Assembly (NCBI RefSeq): GCF_024171605.1
Contig: NZ_JALKAA010000005.1
Location: forward strand, 264,647-328,646
From: Pontibacter sp. HSC-36F09
Lineage (GTDB): Bacteria; Bacteroidota; Bacteroidia; Cytophagales; Hymenobacteraceae
Reading direction: 5' to 3'
Length of the DNA: 64,000 bases
Shown here: piece by piece, positions 54,110 through 63,405 of the stretch
Layout of the letters: each line of letters opens with the position of its first letter
Numbering within the stretch: the first letter of the stretch is position 1
Notes under the pieces: generated by a model
What the model was told of the DNA's origin: nothing
Database searches by the model: none
Seen by the model: the letters and a program-made list of their open reading frames with translations, nothing else
Position numbers and translations under genes: made by a program

Positions 54110-55360
54110 ATGCAACAGTGGAACAAACTCAGCAAGGACACCATTCAGACGATTGTCTTCAACGCCCTGGCCGAGAACGTGAATTTCTATGACGAGAACA
54201 TACTGGGTATACCTGGCTCGCATCTCGACAATAAAGTATTTTACCAGGATGCCCCTTTCCTGAAAGACGCCCCCTTCCTGACAGCGCTCATCCATAACCC
54301 CAACCACATTGGCTGCCATACCCTGGGCGCTTCCGAATCTTTTTTCAGGGGCACGCACCAGATCGAGCGCGAACTGATAGGTCTGTGCGCTGAGCAGATC
54401 CTGAAAGCCGAGCCCGGCAGCTGCGACGGCTATGTAGCAGCCGGCGGCACCGAGGCCAACCTGCAGGCCATCTGGATTTACCGCAACTACTTCCGCAACC
54501 GCGACGGTGCGCGCAACGAGAGCATCTGCATTCTGTGCTCCCGCGACAGCCACTACTCCATGAGCAAGGCTGCCAACGTCTTCGACCTCGACATCGCCAC
54601 AGTGCAGGTGGACAGCGACACACGCGCCATTGACGAAGGGCACCTACAGGAAGTGATCGCCACTCAGAAAGCGAAAGGCAAAAGCCACTTTATTGTGATC
54701 GCTAACATGATGACAACTATGTTTGGATCAGTAGATAACGCTGAGTTATATGCAGCAGCACTTGAAGCCGACAACTGTCAATTCATGATCCATGTGGATG
54801 CGGCTTTCGGCGGCTTCATCTACCCTTTCACTAACCCCAATAACACGCTTAACTTCCAGAACAAGCACATCACTTCCGTGACGCTGGATGCGCACAAGAT
54901 GGTGCAGGCGCCCTACGGCACGGGTATTTTTCTTATCCGGAAAGGCTTTATGCAACACGCAAATACCAAGGAAGCCAGCTACGTGGAGGGAGAAGATTTT
55001 ACGCTGATCGGTAGTCGCTCCGGCGCCAACGCCATTGCCGTCTGGATGATCCTGATGACCTACGGACGCTACGGCTGGGAGGAGAAGACCACCACCCTGC
55101 TCAACCGCGCCGCCTGGCTGGCCGCTGAGCTCGACAAGTCAGGTATAGCCTACTACCGCGACCCATACTCCAACATCATCACGATCCGCAGCGAGTACCT
55201 TAACAGGGGCATCGCCAGCAAATATGGCCTTGTGCCGGATAATCACCATCACGCCAATTGGTATAAGGTGGTGGTGATGGACCACGTGACTATTGATCGC
55301 CTGATCCCATTACTCGCGGATTTGAAAGCCTACCAGCAGGAAGCCTGCTTAGCAGAATAA
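54110..55360 (+). CDS. PLP-dependent group II decarboxylase, substrate unassigned
   Basis: A 416-aa fold-type I pyridoxal-phosphate enzyme. The lysine that binds PLP is Lys263 in TSVTLDAHKMVQAPYGTGIFLIRKG. CDGYVAAGGTEANLQAIWIYRNYF, SRDSHYSMSKAANVFDL and FMIHVDAAFGGFIYPF mark the cofactor-binding loops. The sequence belongs to the aspartate/glutamate/aromatic/histidine decarboxylase group; substrate choice cannot be read reliably from motifs. A long structured leader precedes the ATG at 54110. It is monocistronic; the 55410 terminator follows. Confidence 0.88.
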   Translation: MQQWNKLSKDTIQTIVFNALAENVNFYDENILGIPGSHLDNKVFYQDAPFLKDAPFLTALIHNPNHIGCHTLGASESFFRGTHQIERELIGLCAEQILKAEPGSCDGYVAAGGTEANLQAIWIYRNYFRNRDGARNESICILCSRDSHYSMSKAANVFDLDIATVQVDSDTRAIDEGHLQEVIATQKAKGKSHFIVIANMMTTMFGSVDNAELYAAALEADNCQFMIHVDAAFGGFIYPFTNPNNTLNFQNKHITSVTLDAHKMVQAPYGTGIFLIRKGFMQHANTKEASYVEGEDFTLIGSRSGANAIAVWMILMTYGRYGWEEKTTTLLNRAAWLAAELDKSGIAYYRDPYSNIITIRSEYLNRGIASKYGLVPDNHHHANWYKVVVMDHVTIDRLIPLLADLKAYQQEACLAE

Positions 55361-55405
55361 GCTATACCTGACAAGTTACCTCCGCGCTATACCTGACAGG
55401 TAACC
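55361..55405 (+). repeat. Imperfect 20-bp direct repeat of the iterated word
   Basis: GCTATACCTGACAAGTTACC (55361-55380) recurs at 55386-55405 as GCTATACCTGACAGGTAACC with two mismatches. Both copies start with the genome-wide word GCTATACCT, directly after the decarboxylase stop. Confidence 0.75.
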
Positions 55406-55409
55406 CCAT

Positions 55410-55450
55410 AAATCAGAAAAGGCTCCTGTAGCGGGAGCCTTTTCTGATTT
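55410..55450. terminator. Strong bidirectional terminator
   Basis: AAATCAGAAAAGGCTCC pairs with GGAGCCTTTTCTGATTT, 17 bp, between the convergent stops at 55360 and 55468. Confidence 0.92.
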
Positions 55451-55467
55451 CTATCAATCGGCTATAC

Positions 55468-56715
55468 CTAGAGCGACTCCGTTAGCTGCTGCGGAGCGGC
55501 TATACTTGTCCCTTTATAGTGCTGCAGAAACAGCGCCAGTTTGTCCATGGTCTGGCTCAGTTCCTGTGGCTCTGGCAGGTATACGATGCGGAAATGGTCG
55601 GGCTGCTGCCAGTTAAAGCCGCTCCCCTGCACCAGCAGCACGTATTGATCCTGCAGAAAATCCAGCACAAAAGCCTGATCGTCGGCAATGGCGTACTTCT
55701 TCACATCAATTTTCGGAAACAGATAGAAAGCGCCTTTTGGCTTCACGCAGGTAATACCAGGTATAGCCGTCAGTTTCTCGTAGCAGATATCCCGCTGCTG
55801 CCTTAGTCTGCCCGTTGGTAATACCAGGTCCTGCATCTCCTGATACCCCTCCAGCGCCGTCCTTATGCCGTACTGCGCCGGCACGTTGCTGCACACCCGC
55901 AGGCTGGCCATGGTGTTCAGCCCATCGATGTAGTTCCTGGCTTTGGCTTTGTTGCCGCTCACCAACATCCAGCCCGCCCTGAAACCGGCCACCAGGTAGT
56001 TCTTGGAAAGCCCGCTGAAAGTGACGGTCAGCACCTCGTCTGAAAAAGTGGCCGTAGAGCAGTATTCCACTTCATCGTACAGTATCTTGTCGTAGATCTC
56101 GTCTGAGAAAACCACCAGGTTGTGTGCAGCGGCCAGTTCTACCAGCTCCTGCAGCAGTTCCGGGGCGTATACCGCGCCAGTCGGGTTGTTAGGATTGATG
56201 ATGACAATGGCCTTGGTACGGCTCGTGATTTTATTTTTGATGTCGGCCAGGTCGGGATTCCAGTCGGAGGCTTCGTCGCAAAGGTAGTGCACAGCTTTGC
56301 CGCCCGAAAAGCGCACGGCCGCTGTCCAGAGCGGGTAGTCCGGCGAAGGCACCAGCACCTCGTCGCCGTTGTTGAGCAGCGCTTGCACCGCCTGCAGGAT
56401 CAGCTCGCTCACCCCGTTGCCGAGTGAAATATCATCTGTATGGATGCCGGCTATACCCTTGGCCGTGTAGTAGTCCCGGATCGCTTCGCGGGCAGGCAGA
56501 ATGCCTTTGTGGTCGGAATAGCCTTGGGCATAGCGCAGGTTATCCATAATGCTTCGGGTGACCGCCTCGGGTGCGTCAAAGCCAAAGGGAGCCGGATTGC
56601 CGATGTTGAGCTTCGTGATACGGTGCCCCTCCAACTCCAGTTCTTTTGCCTTCTCGTATATGGGCCCGCACAGTTCGTAATGAACCGCATCGAGCCGCGT
56701 GCTGCGTTGTATCAT
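55468..56715 (-). CDS. alaA: Glutamate-pyruvate aminotransferase (AlaA-type)
   Basis: A 415-aa class I aminotransferase making alanine from pyruvate and glutamate. It matches the AlaA pattern along the chain: NIGNPAPFGFDAPE, GNGVSELILQAVQALLNNGDEVLVPSPDYPLWTAAV, VIINPNNPTGAVY, SDEIYDKILYD, and the PLP lysine in TFSGLSKNYLVAGFRAGWM. FKPKGAFYLFPKID-like and LVQGSGFNWQQPDHFRIVYLP segments finish the substrate-binding part. The ATG at 56715 is chosen. It is monocistronic; the gap upstream contains an imperfect hairpin but no clear control element. Confidence 0.92.
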   Translation of the reverse strand: MIQRSTRLDAVHYELCGPIYEKAKELELEGHRITKLNIGNPAPFGFDAPEAVTRSIMDNLRYAQGYSDHKGILPAREAIRDYYTAKGIAGIHTDDISLGNGVSELILQAVQALLNNGDEVLVPSPDYPLWTAAVRFSGGKAVHYLCDEASDWNPDLADIKNKITSRTKAIVIINPNNPTGAVYAPELLQELVELAAAHNLVVFSDEIYDKILYDEVEYCSTATFSDEVLTVTFSGLSKNYLVAGFRAGWMLVSGNKAKARNYIDGLNTMASLRVCSNVPAQYGIRTALEGYQEMQDLVLPTGRLRQQRDICYEKLTAIPGITCVKPKGAFYLFPKIDVKKYAIADDQAFVLDFLQDQYVLLVQGSGFNWQQPDHFRIVYLPEPQELSQTMDKLALFLQHYKGTSIAAPQQLTESL

Positions 56716-56916
56716 AATCGCTTAAATTTTCTCAAATTTAAGAGTTCGTCCGGTATTCCAAGCCAGGAGTCTCCTTAAAAAATATGGGTGTATCTACCAG
56801 TTGAATAATTGCGGGTGGGCAGGATATTACCCTCTTCCCAGAGGCCTGAAAACAAGTACGGCTCCTGTGCATAAGTCAGGGGTCGTACTTGGAGCCATAC
56901 TTCACTAAAATCACTT

Positions 56917-57492
56917 TTACCCACTGGTTTTCAGATCATTGATACAGTTCTGGTCCAGTACCGGGGTATAGCCACCCAGCAGATTCTGCACCACGCTACC
57001 GGTCTCCACAGTATAGTGCATCAGGCATTTGCTATTATCGCAATGCCACCCGTGCGGCGCGTCCTGGTGGTTCTGCTGTATGGGTGTGCCGGCATTTACC
57101 AGGCCCAGGATATGCCCCAACTCATGCTGCATCACAACACTCTCAAGCTTTGTTCTGTCTGGCTGGCCGATACCCCCTGACATACCGCAGATCGTATGCT
57201 CAAACAAGGCCATGGACGTATTGCGGTAAGCCACCCCCAGCACCTTGCTGTTGTTGGTATCCTCTGCATACCTGCTGTCGGCAAAGAAGAAATAGACCGC
57301 GATCGTATCAGGCGGGGTGTACTCGGTGCGGCACTTTTCCTCAATGCCCGCTAGGTATTGTGCCGTGTAGGCACTTTTGCCGGGCGCCGGGATGGCAGCC
57401 TGCTTCAGAATGATACCGCCGGGTTTGTCCAGGTATTTCTCCATCCAGTTGCTCTTAACAGAGCGCAACACTTCACCTGAATCATACAACAC
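56917..57492 (-). CDS. Metzincin-like zinc protease, N-terminally truncated
   Basis: A 191-aa protein with the catalytic core of a Bacteroidota membrane-metalloprotease family. The zinc site HELGHILGLVNAGTPIQQNHQDAPHGWHCDN matches the HExxHxxG...H pattern, and IAVYFFFADSRY and SKVLGVAYRNTSMALFEHTICGMSGGIGQPDRTKLE precede it. Family members are normally ~250-280 aa with a lipoprotein signal and a conserved N-terminal segment. Here the frame opens only at a GTG (57492), and in-frame stops begin 30 bp further upstream. The N-terminal ~70 residues and the signal peptide are missing. It may be a decayed gene; frames upstream do not restore the missing part. Expression is doubtful. Confidence 0.7.
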   Translation of the reverse strand: MLYDSGEVLRSVKSNWMEKYLDKPGGIILKQAAIPAPGKSAYTAQYLAGIEEKCRTEYTPPDTIAVYFFFADSRYAEDTNNSKVLGVAYRNTSMALFEHTICGMSGGIGQPDRTKLESVVMQHELGHILGLVNAGTPIQQNHQDAPHGWHCDNSKCLMHYTVETGSVVQNLLGGYTPVLDQNCINDLKTSG

Positions 57493-57612
57493 AGGATATC
57501 CTAATCGACTGACATCACGCTATCCCACTGCCTAATCATCACCTGACCTCCAGCCTGTTACTGATAACTGCCTTGAGCATTTAACCTCCGGGCACAACCA
57601 AATGCTAAAAAA

Positions 57613-57657
57613 ATTAGTACAAATGACAACTATATTAGCAAATACTATATATATTTG
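57613..57657 (+). promoter_or_regulatory. Promoter/operator region of umuDC
   Basis: TATATTTG at 57650-57657 is a perfect TAnnTTTG -7 element, 25 nt before the umuD ATG. Upstream, ATTAG(TA)CAAAT at 57613 and ATTAG-CAAAT at 57634 form an imperfect direct repeat 21 bp apart, about two helical turns. This is a candidate operator for damage-responsive control. Confidence 0.45.
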
Positions 57658-57681
57658 AGCGATATTTTACGAAACAGCACT

Positions 57682-58152
57682 ATGAAAAAAGCCTATACCT
57701 TGAACACCCTGCCCGACCACCTGGAGATTGTGCCGCTGGACTTACCCGATCTGCTGGAACTCCCGATCAGCCAGAGTTACGTAGCGGCAGGTTTCCCATC
57801 GCCGGCAGAGGATTATTTAGAAGACAAGATTAACCTGCAGCAGGTCCTGATCCGGAACCCGACCGCCACTTACCTGCTGCGGGTGCGGGGTGAGTCGATG
57901 CGCGATGCCCGCCTGCACGACGGCGACATAATCGTAGTAGACCGCTCCCTCAAGCCCGGCCACGGGCACATCATCATTGGTGTGGTAGATGGCGAGTTCA
58001 CAGTAAAACGGCTGCTGCAAAAAGGCCCCCGGCTATACCTGCAGCCGGCCAACGAACTCTACCCGCCCGTGGAGATCACGGAAGAGATGGATTTTAAACC
58101 CTGGGGCGTCGTGGTATGGTCGCTTCATAAAGTAAACGGCGGCCATGACTAG
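57682..58152 (+). CDS. umuD: UmuD-type SOS mutagenesis protein (S24 peptidase fold)
   Basis: A 156-aa self-cleaving partner of the Y-family polymerase encoded next. The Ala-Gly cleavage site lies in [25 protein letters not shown]. The catalytic Ser72 is in [22 protein letters not shown] and Lys109 is in [11 protein letters not shown]. The start is placed at the ATG at 57682; a TTG further up (57655) would overlap the promoter. It has no DNA-binding domain, so it is UmuD rather than LexA. It overlaps umuC by 8 nt, a classic umuDC operon. Confidence 0.95.
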   Translation: MKKAYTLNTLPDHLEIVPLDLPDLLELPISQSYVAAGFPSPAEDYLEDKINLQQVLIRNPTATYLLRVRGESMRDARLHDGDIIVVDRSLKPGHGHIIIGVVDGEFTVKRLLQKGPRLYLQPANELYPPVEITEEMDFKPWGVVVWSLHKVNGGHD

Positions 58153-59413
58153 CCTTTTCGCCCTCGTGGACTGCAACAACTTCTACGCCTCCTGCGAGCG
58201 GGTCTTCGATCCAAAGCTGGAAGGAAAGCCCATTGTGGTGCTCTCCAACAACGATGGCTGCATCATCGCACGGTCCAACGAGGCCAAGGCACTAGGTATA
58301 CAAATGGGTGAACCAGCCTTTAAAGTAAAAGATATAGTAGAGCAGCATAACGTGCACGTCTTCAGCAGCAACTATACCTTGTATGGCGATATGTCGGCAC
58401 GGGTGATGCAGACGCTGGCGCAGTTCACACCCAACCTGGAGGTATACTCTATCGACGAGGCTTTTCTGGATTTAGGTAACTTCTATGGCCGCGACCTGAA
58501 CCAGTACGCCGGAGAGCTTCGGAACACCGTCAGGATCTGGACAGGTATACCTGTGTCGGTGGGTGTGGCCCCGACCAAGACACTGGCTAAACTGGCGAAC
58601 CGGCTTTCTAAAAAATCGAAGAAAGCGGATGGCGTACTGGTACTAACTGACGAGCGACACATACAGGAGGCACTGCGGCGCACCGAGGTAGGTGATGTGT
58701 GGGGCATTGGTCGGCGCTATGCCCGCAAGCTGGCCGGCTTTGGCATCCATACCGCCCTGGATCTGCGCAACGCTTCCGATGCCTTCGTGAAACAGCACCT
58801 GACTGTGGTGGGCCTGCGTACCGTGCGGGAGCTGCGCGGGGAGCCTTGCCAGGATCTGGAAATGATAGCGCCCAATAAGCAGCATATCTGTACTTCCCGC
58901 TCTTTTGGGTATGCCGTCACGTCACTGTCGCAGTTGCAGGAGGCTACCGCCAATTATGCTTCGCGTTGCGCGGCCAAGCTGCGGCGCCAGAAAAGCTGTG
59001 CGGGCGCCATTACAGTGTTTCTGGAGACAAACCGTTTCCGGGAAACGGACGCACAATACTTCAACAGCAAGACCATCGCGCTTCCCACGGCCACCAACAG
59101 CACCCTGGAACTGCTGCACTATGCCAGCCTGGCCATGCAGGCGCTCTACCGCGAAGGCTACCGCTACAAAAAGAGCGGCGTGATCGTGTCGGAGTTGCGA
59201 CCCCAGAACCAGGTACAGACCAGCCTCCTCGACACCGTAGACCGCGACAAGCACCAGCGCCTGATGCAGATTATGGACAAACTCAACAGCGCATGGGGCC
59301 GCGATACGGTCACTAGTGCCGCCCAGGGCACTACCCGCCCCTGGCAGCTCAAGTGCGAGAAAAAGTCGCCCTGCTATACTACGCAGTTGGAGGAATTGCT
59401 ATGTATTGGGTAG
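58145..59413 (+). CDS. umuC: UmuC-type Y-family DNA polymerase (translesion)
   Basis: A 422-aa lesion-bypass polymerase of the Pol V type. Catalytic acidic residues are in [47 protein letters not shown] and [11 protein letters not shown]. The palm, fingers and little-finger regions are all present ([50 protein letters not shown]). It starts inside the end of umuD (8-nt overlap). After the stop comes a 700-base repeat-rich gap before the radical SAM gene. The polymerase should be induced by DNA damage, by inference from family and neighbour. Confidence 0.96.
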   Translation: MTSLFALVDCNNFYASCERVFDPKLEGKPIVVLSNNDGCIIARSNEAKALGIQMGEPAFKVKDIVEQHNVHVFSSNYTLYGDMSARVMQTLAQFTPNLEVYSIDEAFLDLGNFYGRDLNQYAGELRNTVRIWTGIPVSVGVAPTKTLAKLANRLSKKSKKADGVLVLTDERHIQEALRRTEVGDVWGIGRRYARKLAGFGIHTALDLRNASDAFVKQHLTVVGLRTVRELRGEPCQDLEMIAPNKQHICTSRSFGYAVTSLSQLQEATANYASRCAAKLRRQKSCAGAITVFLETNRFRETDAQYFNSKTIALPTATNSTLELLHYASLAMQALYREGYRYKKSGVIVSELRPQNQVQTSLLDTVDRDKHQRLMQIMDKLNSAWGRDTVTSAAQGTTRPWQLKCEKKSPCYTTQLEELLCIG

Positions 59414-60109
59414 GCACCTCCTCGCTGTCTCCTTTTAGAGGAGGGGAATTGGGGAACGATTGTCATCCCCCCGCCCCCTTCGAAGGGGACTCTGCTATAT
59501 CTTATTCTTTCTGTCATCCTGAAAGGATCCTGGTTGAAGGGAGGGCAGGCAGTTGCTGTAACACACCTCTGCCCCTCACTTCAAAGAGGGCCCCTACCCC
59601 CAGAGGGGAGTTTCAGCAGTTGTCATTTCACAGGTACAAGCGCTGTAGTTTCAGTTTCTATACCGGGTCCAACCACCCCTAACCCCTCCTTGTCTAAGGC
59701 GGGGAATCTGAAGCTACTACTTTACAGATATAGGCGTTGTAGTTACTGTCACATATCCCTGGCAGGTATAGCAAGAGTAACTTGCCCCGGAAGCGATGGA
59801 ACAAATCACACCGGCCAGATGCAAAAACGACGATTTTGTGTTTGAGCGGTCAGCGAGTTTGGAGCGTCTTGATTTTTTTGCCTACTGGGGGTAGGGGCCC
59901 TCCTCCTTTTCATCAAGGAAAAAAGTAGGGCCCGCCCGGCCAGGGCAAGCTATGAAATAAGACAGGCCGCTATACCTGCAACGGCAGCAGCAATACCACT
60001 TGCCCGCCGCACAGGCGAAGCTATGAAACAACACAGATTACCAAAGCGCCAGGCAGCTAACCTAGATTTTCACCAGCGTTCGACATAACAGGAAAAGTAT
60101 TTTAAGACT
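59414..60109. repeat. Repeat-rich intergenic region with degenerate CCCCT and GAAGCTATGAAA repeats
   Basis: A 696-base gap with no convincing gene. It contains several imperfect C-rich/G-rich inverted pieces of the type TCCTTTTAGAGGAGGGGAA (59431), CCCCTTCGAAGGGG (59474) and ACCCCTAACCCCTCCTTGTC (59677). A direct imperfect repeat GAAGCTATGAAA...ACA is near 59946 and 60017. Such dispersed sequences are common intergenic repeats in Cytophagales. Copies of the iterated GGTATA word are also present. Confidence 0.6.
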
Positions 60110-61171
60110 ATGAAAGCAGAAGAATTTTTGAAAGGCCGCGGCGCACAGTACAACCCCGCCAACCCCTACCTGAAGCAGGAGTATGTGGCTGAGCACATCG
60201 AGGGGCTGGATGAAGCGATGCTCTCCAACACCAAAACCGAGTTTTTTGCCGAGCACCCCAGGAAAATTGTAAACAAGATCGATAGCCCGGATCTGGGTTT
60301 ATCCTACTCCATGAACCCGTATCAGGGCTGTGAGCACGGCTGCGTGTACTGCTATGCCCGCAACACGCACCAATATTGGGGCTACGGCGCCGGCCTGGAT
60401 TTTGAGCGCAAGATCATTATTAAAGAAAACGCCCCTGAGGTGCTGGCCCGGCAACTGGAAAGCAAGAACTGGCAGGTAATGCCCATCATGCTGGCCGGCA
60501 ATACCGACTGTTACCAGCCCATTGAGGCAAAGAAACAACTCACCCGCCGCATGCTGGAGGTGTTGTTGGAGTACCGCCACCCGGTCAGCATCATTACCAA
60601 GAACGCTCTTATTTTGCGCGACCTAGACCTCTTGCAACAGCTCAACAAACTGGATCTGGTGCACGTGAACATCAGCATCACCACCCTCGATGAGAAACTA
60701 CGCCAGAAGCTGGAACCCCGCACCGCCACGGGAGCCAGACGCCTGCAGGTGGTGAAGCAGCTGACAGAGGTAGGTATACCTGTCAATGTGATGGTGGCCC
60801 CCATTATACCTGGCCTCAACGACTCCGAAATTCCGGCCATCATCAAAAGTGCTGCTGAGGCGGGCGCCAGTAGCGCGGCCTATACCATTGTGCGACTCAA
60901 CGGCAGCATCGGTCCCATCTTCGAAGACTGGATCAGAGAAGCTTTTCCCGACCGCGCCGACAAAGTGCTGAGCCAGATTGCTGACTGCCATGGAGGTCGG
61001 CTCAACGACAGTCGGTTTGGCACACGCATGCGCGGCGAGGGCAAATTTGCAGAGGCCATCAACAAACTTTTCCGGATGAGCCACAACCGCTATATGGCCG
61101 GCCGCAGCATGAAACCCTACAACTATAAGCACTTCTGTACCAGGGCAGGTATACAGATGAACCTCTTTTAA
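60110..61171 (+). CDS. PA0069-family radical SAM protein
   Basis: A 353-aa radical-SAM enzyme distantly related to spore photoproduct lyase. The cluster motif is the CX3CX2C in GCEHGCVYCYARNTHQYWGYGAGLDFERKIIIKENAP, and the GNTDCYQPIEAKKQLTRRMLEV block is characteristic of the PA0069 group. HVNISITTLDEKLRQKLEPRTATGARRLQVVKQLTEVGIPVNVMVAPIIPGLND and a C-terminal RAGIQMNLF complete the pattern. The reaction is not established; a DNA-repair role is suggested by its similarity to SPL and its position after umuDC. The gap to umuC is long, so operon membership is not assured. Confidence 0.9.
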   Translation: MKAEEFLKGRGAQYNPANPYLKQEYVAEHIEGLDEAMLSNTKTEFFAEHPRKIVNKIDSPDLGLSYSMNPYQGCEHGCVYCYARNTHQYWGYGAGLDFERKIIIKENAPEVLARQLESKNWQVMPIMLAGNTDCYQPIEAKKQLTRRMLEVLLEYRHPVSIITKNALILRDLDLLQQLNKLDLVHVNISITTLDEKLRQKLEPRTATGARRLQVVKQLTEVGIPVNVMVAPIIPGLNDSEIPAIIKSAAEAGASSAAYTIVRLNGSIGPIFEDWIREAFPDRADKVLSQIADCHGGRLNDSRFGTRMRGEGKFAEAINKLFRMSHNRYMAGRSMKPYNYKHFCTRAGIQMNLF

Positions 61172-61362
61172 AAGTTGAAGATAACATGATCTGTATCTTA
61201 CCAAATGGACAGATAAGCAAATTACCACAAAAGTATAGCCCGATGTACTTGTAATTACAATGTGCCCTCGCTATTATTGAGGGGTATAACATTTAAACCG
61301 TACGTCAGGTATACATTTACGACACCCCGCCGCCTGCTATTTCACGACAGCAAAACGATTGC

Positions 61363-62154
61363 ATGGAACACGGAAACGATATTACAGTAAACAGTTGGGC
61401 TGAGGTACAGTCGGCTTTGTTTGACCATAGCTGGAACGAGAACATCAAGCGGTTTCGCTCCTCTCACGTTTACCGCGGCAGTTGGAGCAAGGAGTATGAC
61501 CTGAGCACCAGCCTAACCCGACTCGGGAGCCGCTATTACGAACTGGAACCCCATATTCTGCGCAACTTCCGGAAGTACGCACACAGCAATGCCGCGCCCG
61601 GCGACTCGGTATGGAACTGGCTGGCCGTGGCGCAGCACCATGGCCTCCCGACCCGTCTGCTGGACTGGACCTACTCCCCTTATGTAGCACTGCACTTTGC
61701 CACTCAAAACCTGGCCAGCTACAACGAAGACGGGGCAATCTGGTGCGTGGATTACGTAAAAGCGAATGACTTCCTGCCGTTAAAACTTCAGACCGCTATC
61801 AAGGAAGAAGGCTCCAACGTGTTTACACCCGAGATTCTGCAGCCGGTCTGCTCATCCCTTAAAGAGCTCTCCTTGCTGCAGAACGAGGAATTTGTGGTGT
61901 TTCTGGAGCCGCCATCGCTGGATGAGCGCATTGTGCACCAGTATGCCCTTTTTTCGCTTATGTCGAATGCGCAGGCCAATATGAGCCAATGGTTGGAGCA
62001 GCATCCGGAACTGTTTTTCAAAGTCATTATACCGGCCGGACTGAAGTGGGAGATCCGGGATAAGCTGGACCAGGCCAACATCACCGAGCGGGTGCTCTTC
62101 CCAGGATTACAGGGACTAAGCCAATGGCTGAAGCGCCACTATACGCACGAATAA
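61363..62154 (+). CDS. FRG-domain protein
   Basis: A 263-aa cytoplasmic protein with an FRG (FxRG) domain, a fold found in defence- and damage-related proteins. The characteristic pieces are SSHVYRGSWSKEYDLSTSLTRLG and VAQHHGLPTRLLDWTYSPYVALHFATQN, followed by a GAIWCVDYV strand and EFVVFLEPPSLDERIVHQYALFSLM. The biochemical activity of FRG proteins is unproven; the conserved His/Arg/Asp in QHHGLPTRLLDWT suggest a nucleotide- or ADP-ribose-related chemistry. It is monocistronic as far as can be seen. The start ATG is at 61363. Confidence 0.88.
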   Translation: MEHGNDITVNSWAEVQSALFDHSWNENIKRFRSSHVYRGSWSKEYDLSTSLTRLGSRYYELEPHILRNFRKYAHSNAAPGDSVWNWLAVAQHHGLPTRLLDWTYSPYVALHFATQNLASYNEDGAIWCVDYVKANDFLPLKLQTAIKEEGSNVFTPEILQPVCSSLKELSLLQNEEFVVFLEPPSLDERIVHQYALFSLMSNAQANMSQWLEQHPELFFKVIIPAGLKWEIRDKLDQANITERVLFPGLQGLSQWLKRHYTHE

Positions 62155-62292
62155 GTTTTTTACTAAAAAAGGAGGCTCAGGCGCTGTATCCTCACGAAAT
62201 ATCCATACTTTCATAGACTGTATTACACCGAATACCCATACCTGGCCATGAACTCCTTTTTACCCCGCACACATGAAGCGATCAAAAGCTTC

Positions 62293-63363
62293 ATGCTGAA
62301 GAACTTATCACCCTACTACCTCAAAAAAAGCCTGAAACCCGCTACTGCCGTACTGGCGGCTGTACTGCTGCTGGGCTCCGCTTCCTGCACCCAGGACAAA
62401 GAAGCTCACTCCGCTACACTGCCAGCCACGACAGAGAACTACGAATTGCCAGGGCAGTCAACTGACAGCACCAGCACCGCCTCTGCCGACACAGTAGCAA
62501 CACAGGCACCAACAGCTGAACCGACGCTAACTCCTGCCACTGAAGCACCCACCGTATACCCGGGGCCTGAGCCGCTACCTGGCGCCATCCTGCCACACAA
62601 GCGCATACTGGCCTATTACGGCAACCCGCTGTCCAAGCGCATGGGTATACTGGGCGAGTATCCGGTGGAGGAAATGCTAAACCGTCTGGATGAGGAAGTA
62701 GCCAACTGGGCCAAAGCCGACTCGCTGACGCCTGTACAACCCGCCCTGCATGCCATTGTGGTAACCGCGCAGGGCCACCCGGGCCGTGGCGACAAATACC
62801 GCCTGCGCATGACCGACAAAATGATTGAGGATGTGCTGGAGATGGCCAGGCAGCGCGATGCCATTGTGTTTCTGGATGTGCAGGTAGGCCGCAGCACCCT
62901 GCCTGAGGAACTTCCTCGCCTGACACAGTTTCTGAAGCTTCCGAACGTGCACTTGGGTATAGACGCCGAATTTGCGATGAAAGAGGGCGAAGTACCCGGC
63001 AAGAAGATCGGTAGCTTTGACGCAGAGGATATCAACTACGCCACCGGCCTGCTGGCTGACATTGCCAAGGAGCATAACCTGCCACCTAAATTGCTGATCG
63101 TGCATCGCTTTACACAGCGCATGATTCAGAACTCCCAAGACATTAAATTAAGACCCGAAGTACAGGTAGTGATGCACATGGATGGCTGGGGACCGCCGGC
63201 GCTTAAAAGAGACACTTACCGCCGCTTTATCGTCAAAGAGCCAGTGCAGTTTACAGGTTTCAAAGTATTTTACAAGAACGACACGCGCAACAACTCCCGC
63301 CTGATGACACCCGAGGAGATACTCAAGCTAGACCCGAAGCCACTTTATATTCAGTATCAGTAA
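62293..63363 (+). CDS. Hypothetical lipoprotein with TIM-barrel-like domain
   Basis: A 356-aa lipoprotein. The start at the ATG at 62293 gives a signal of 32 residues with lipobox LGSASC (MLKNLSPYYLKKSLKPATAVLAAVLLLGSASC); an upstream ATG at 62248 would make the signal too long. A Thr/Pro/Ala-rich linker of ~70 residues follows. A globular domain comes next (LPHKRILAYYGNPLSKRMGILGEYPVEEMLNRLDEEVANWAKAD...LHAIVVTAQGHPGRGDKYRLRMTDKMIEDVLEMARQRDAIVFLDVQVG...VHLGIDAEFAM). The alternation of strands and helices and the acidic residues at strand ends (FLDVQ, GIDAEF) look like a glycosidase-type barrel, but no family is recognised with certainty. It sits just upstream of the AT-rich orphan gene. Confidence 0.7.
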   Translation: MLKNLSPYYLKKSLKPATAVLAAVLLLGSASCTQDKEAHSATLPATTENYELPGQSTDSTSTASADTVATQAPTAEPTLTPATEAPTVYPGPEPLPGAILPHKRILAYYGNPLSKRMGILGEYPVEEMLNRLDEEVANWAKADSLTPVQPALHAIVVTAQGHPGRGDKYRLRMTDKMIEDVLEMARQRDAIVFLDVQVGRSTLPEELPRLTQFLKLPNVHLGIDAEFAMKEGEVPGKKIGSFDAEDINYATGLLADIAKEHNLPPKLLIVHRFTQRMIQNSQDIKLRPEVQVVMHMDGWGPPALKRDTYRRFIVKEPVQFTGFKVFYKNDTRNNSRLMTPEEILKLDPKPLYIQYQ

Positions 63364-63405
63364 GGTATAGCTGAGAAGAGAAGAGATGGTAATAAAAGTA
63401 TAGAA

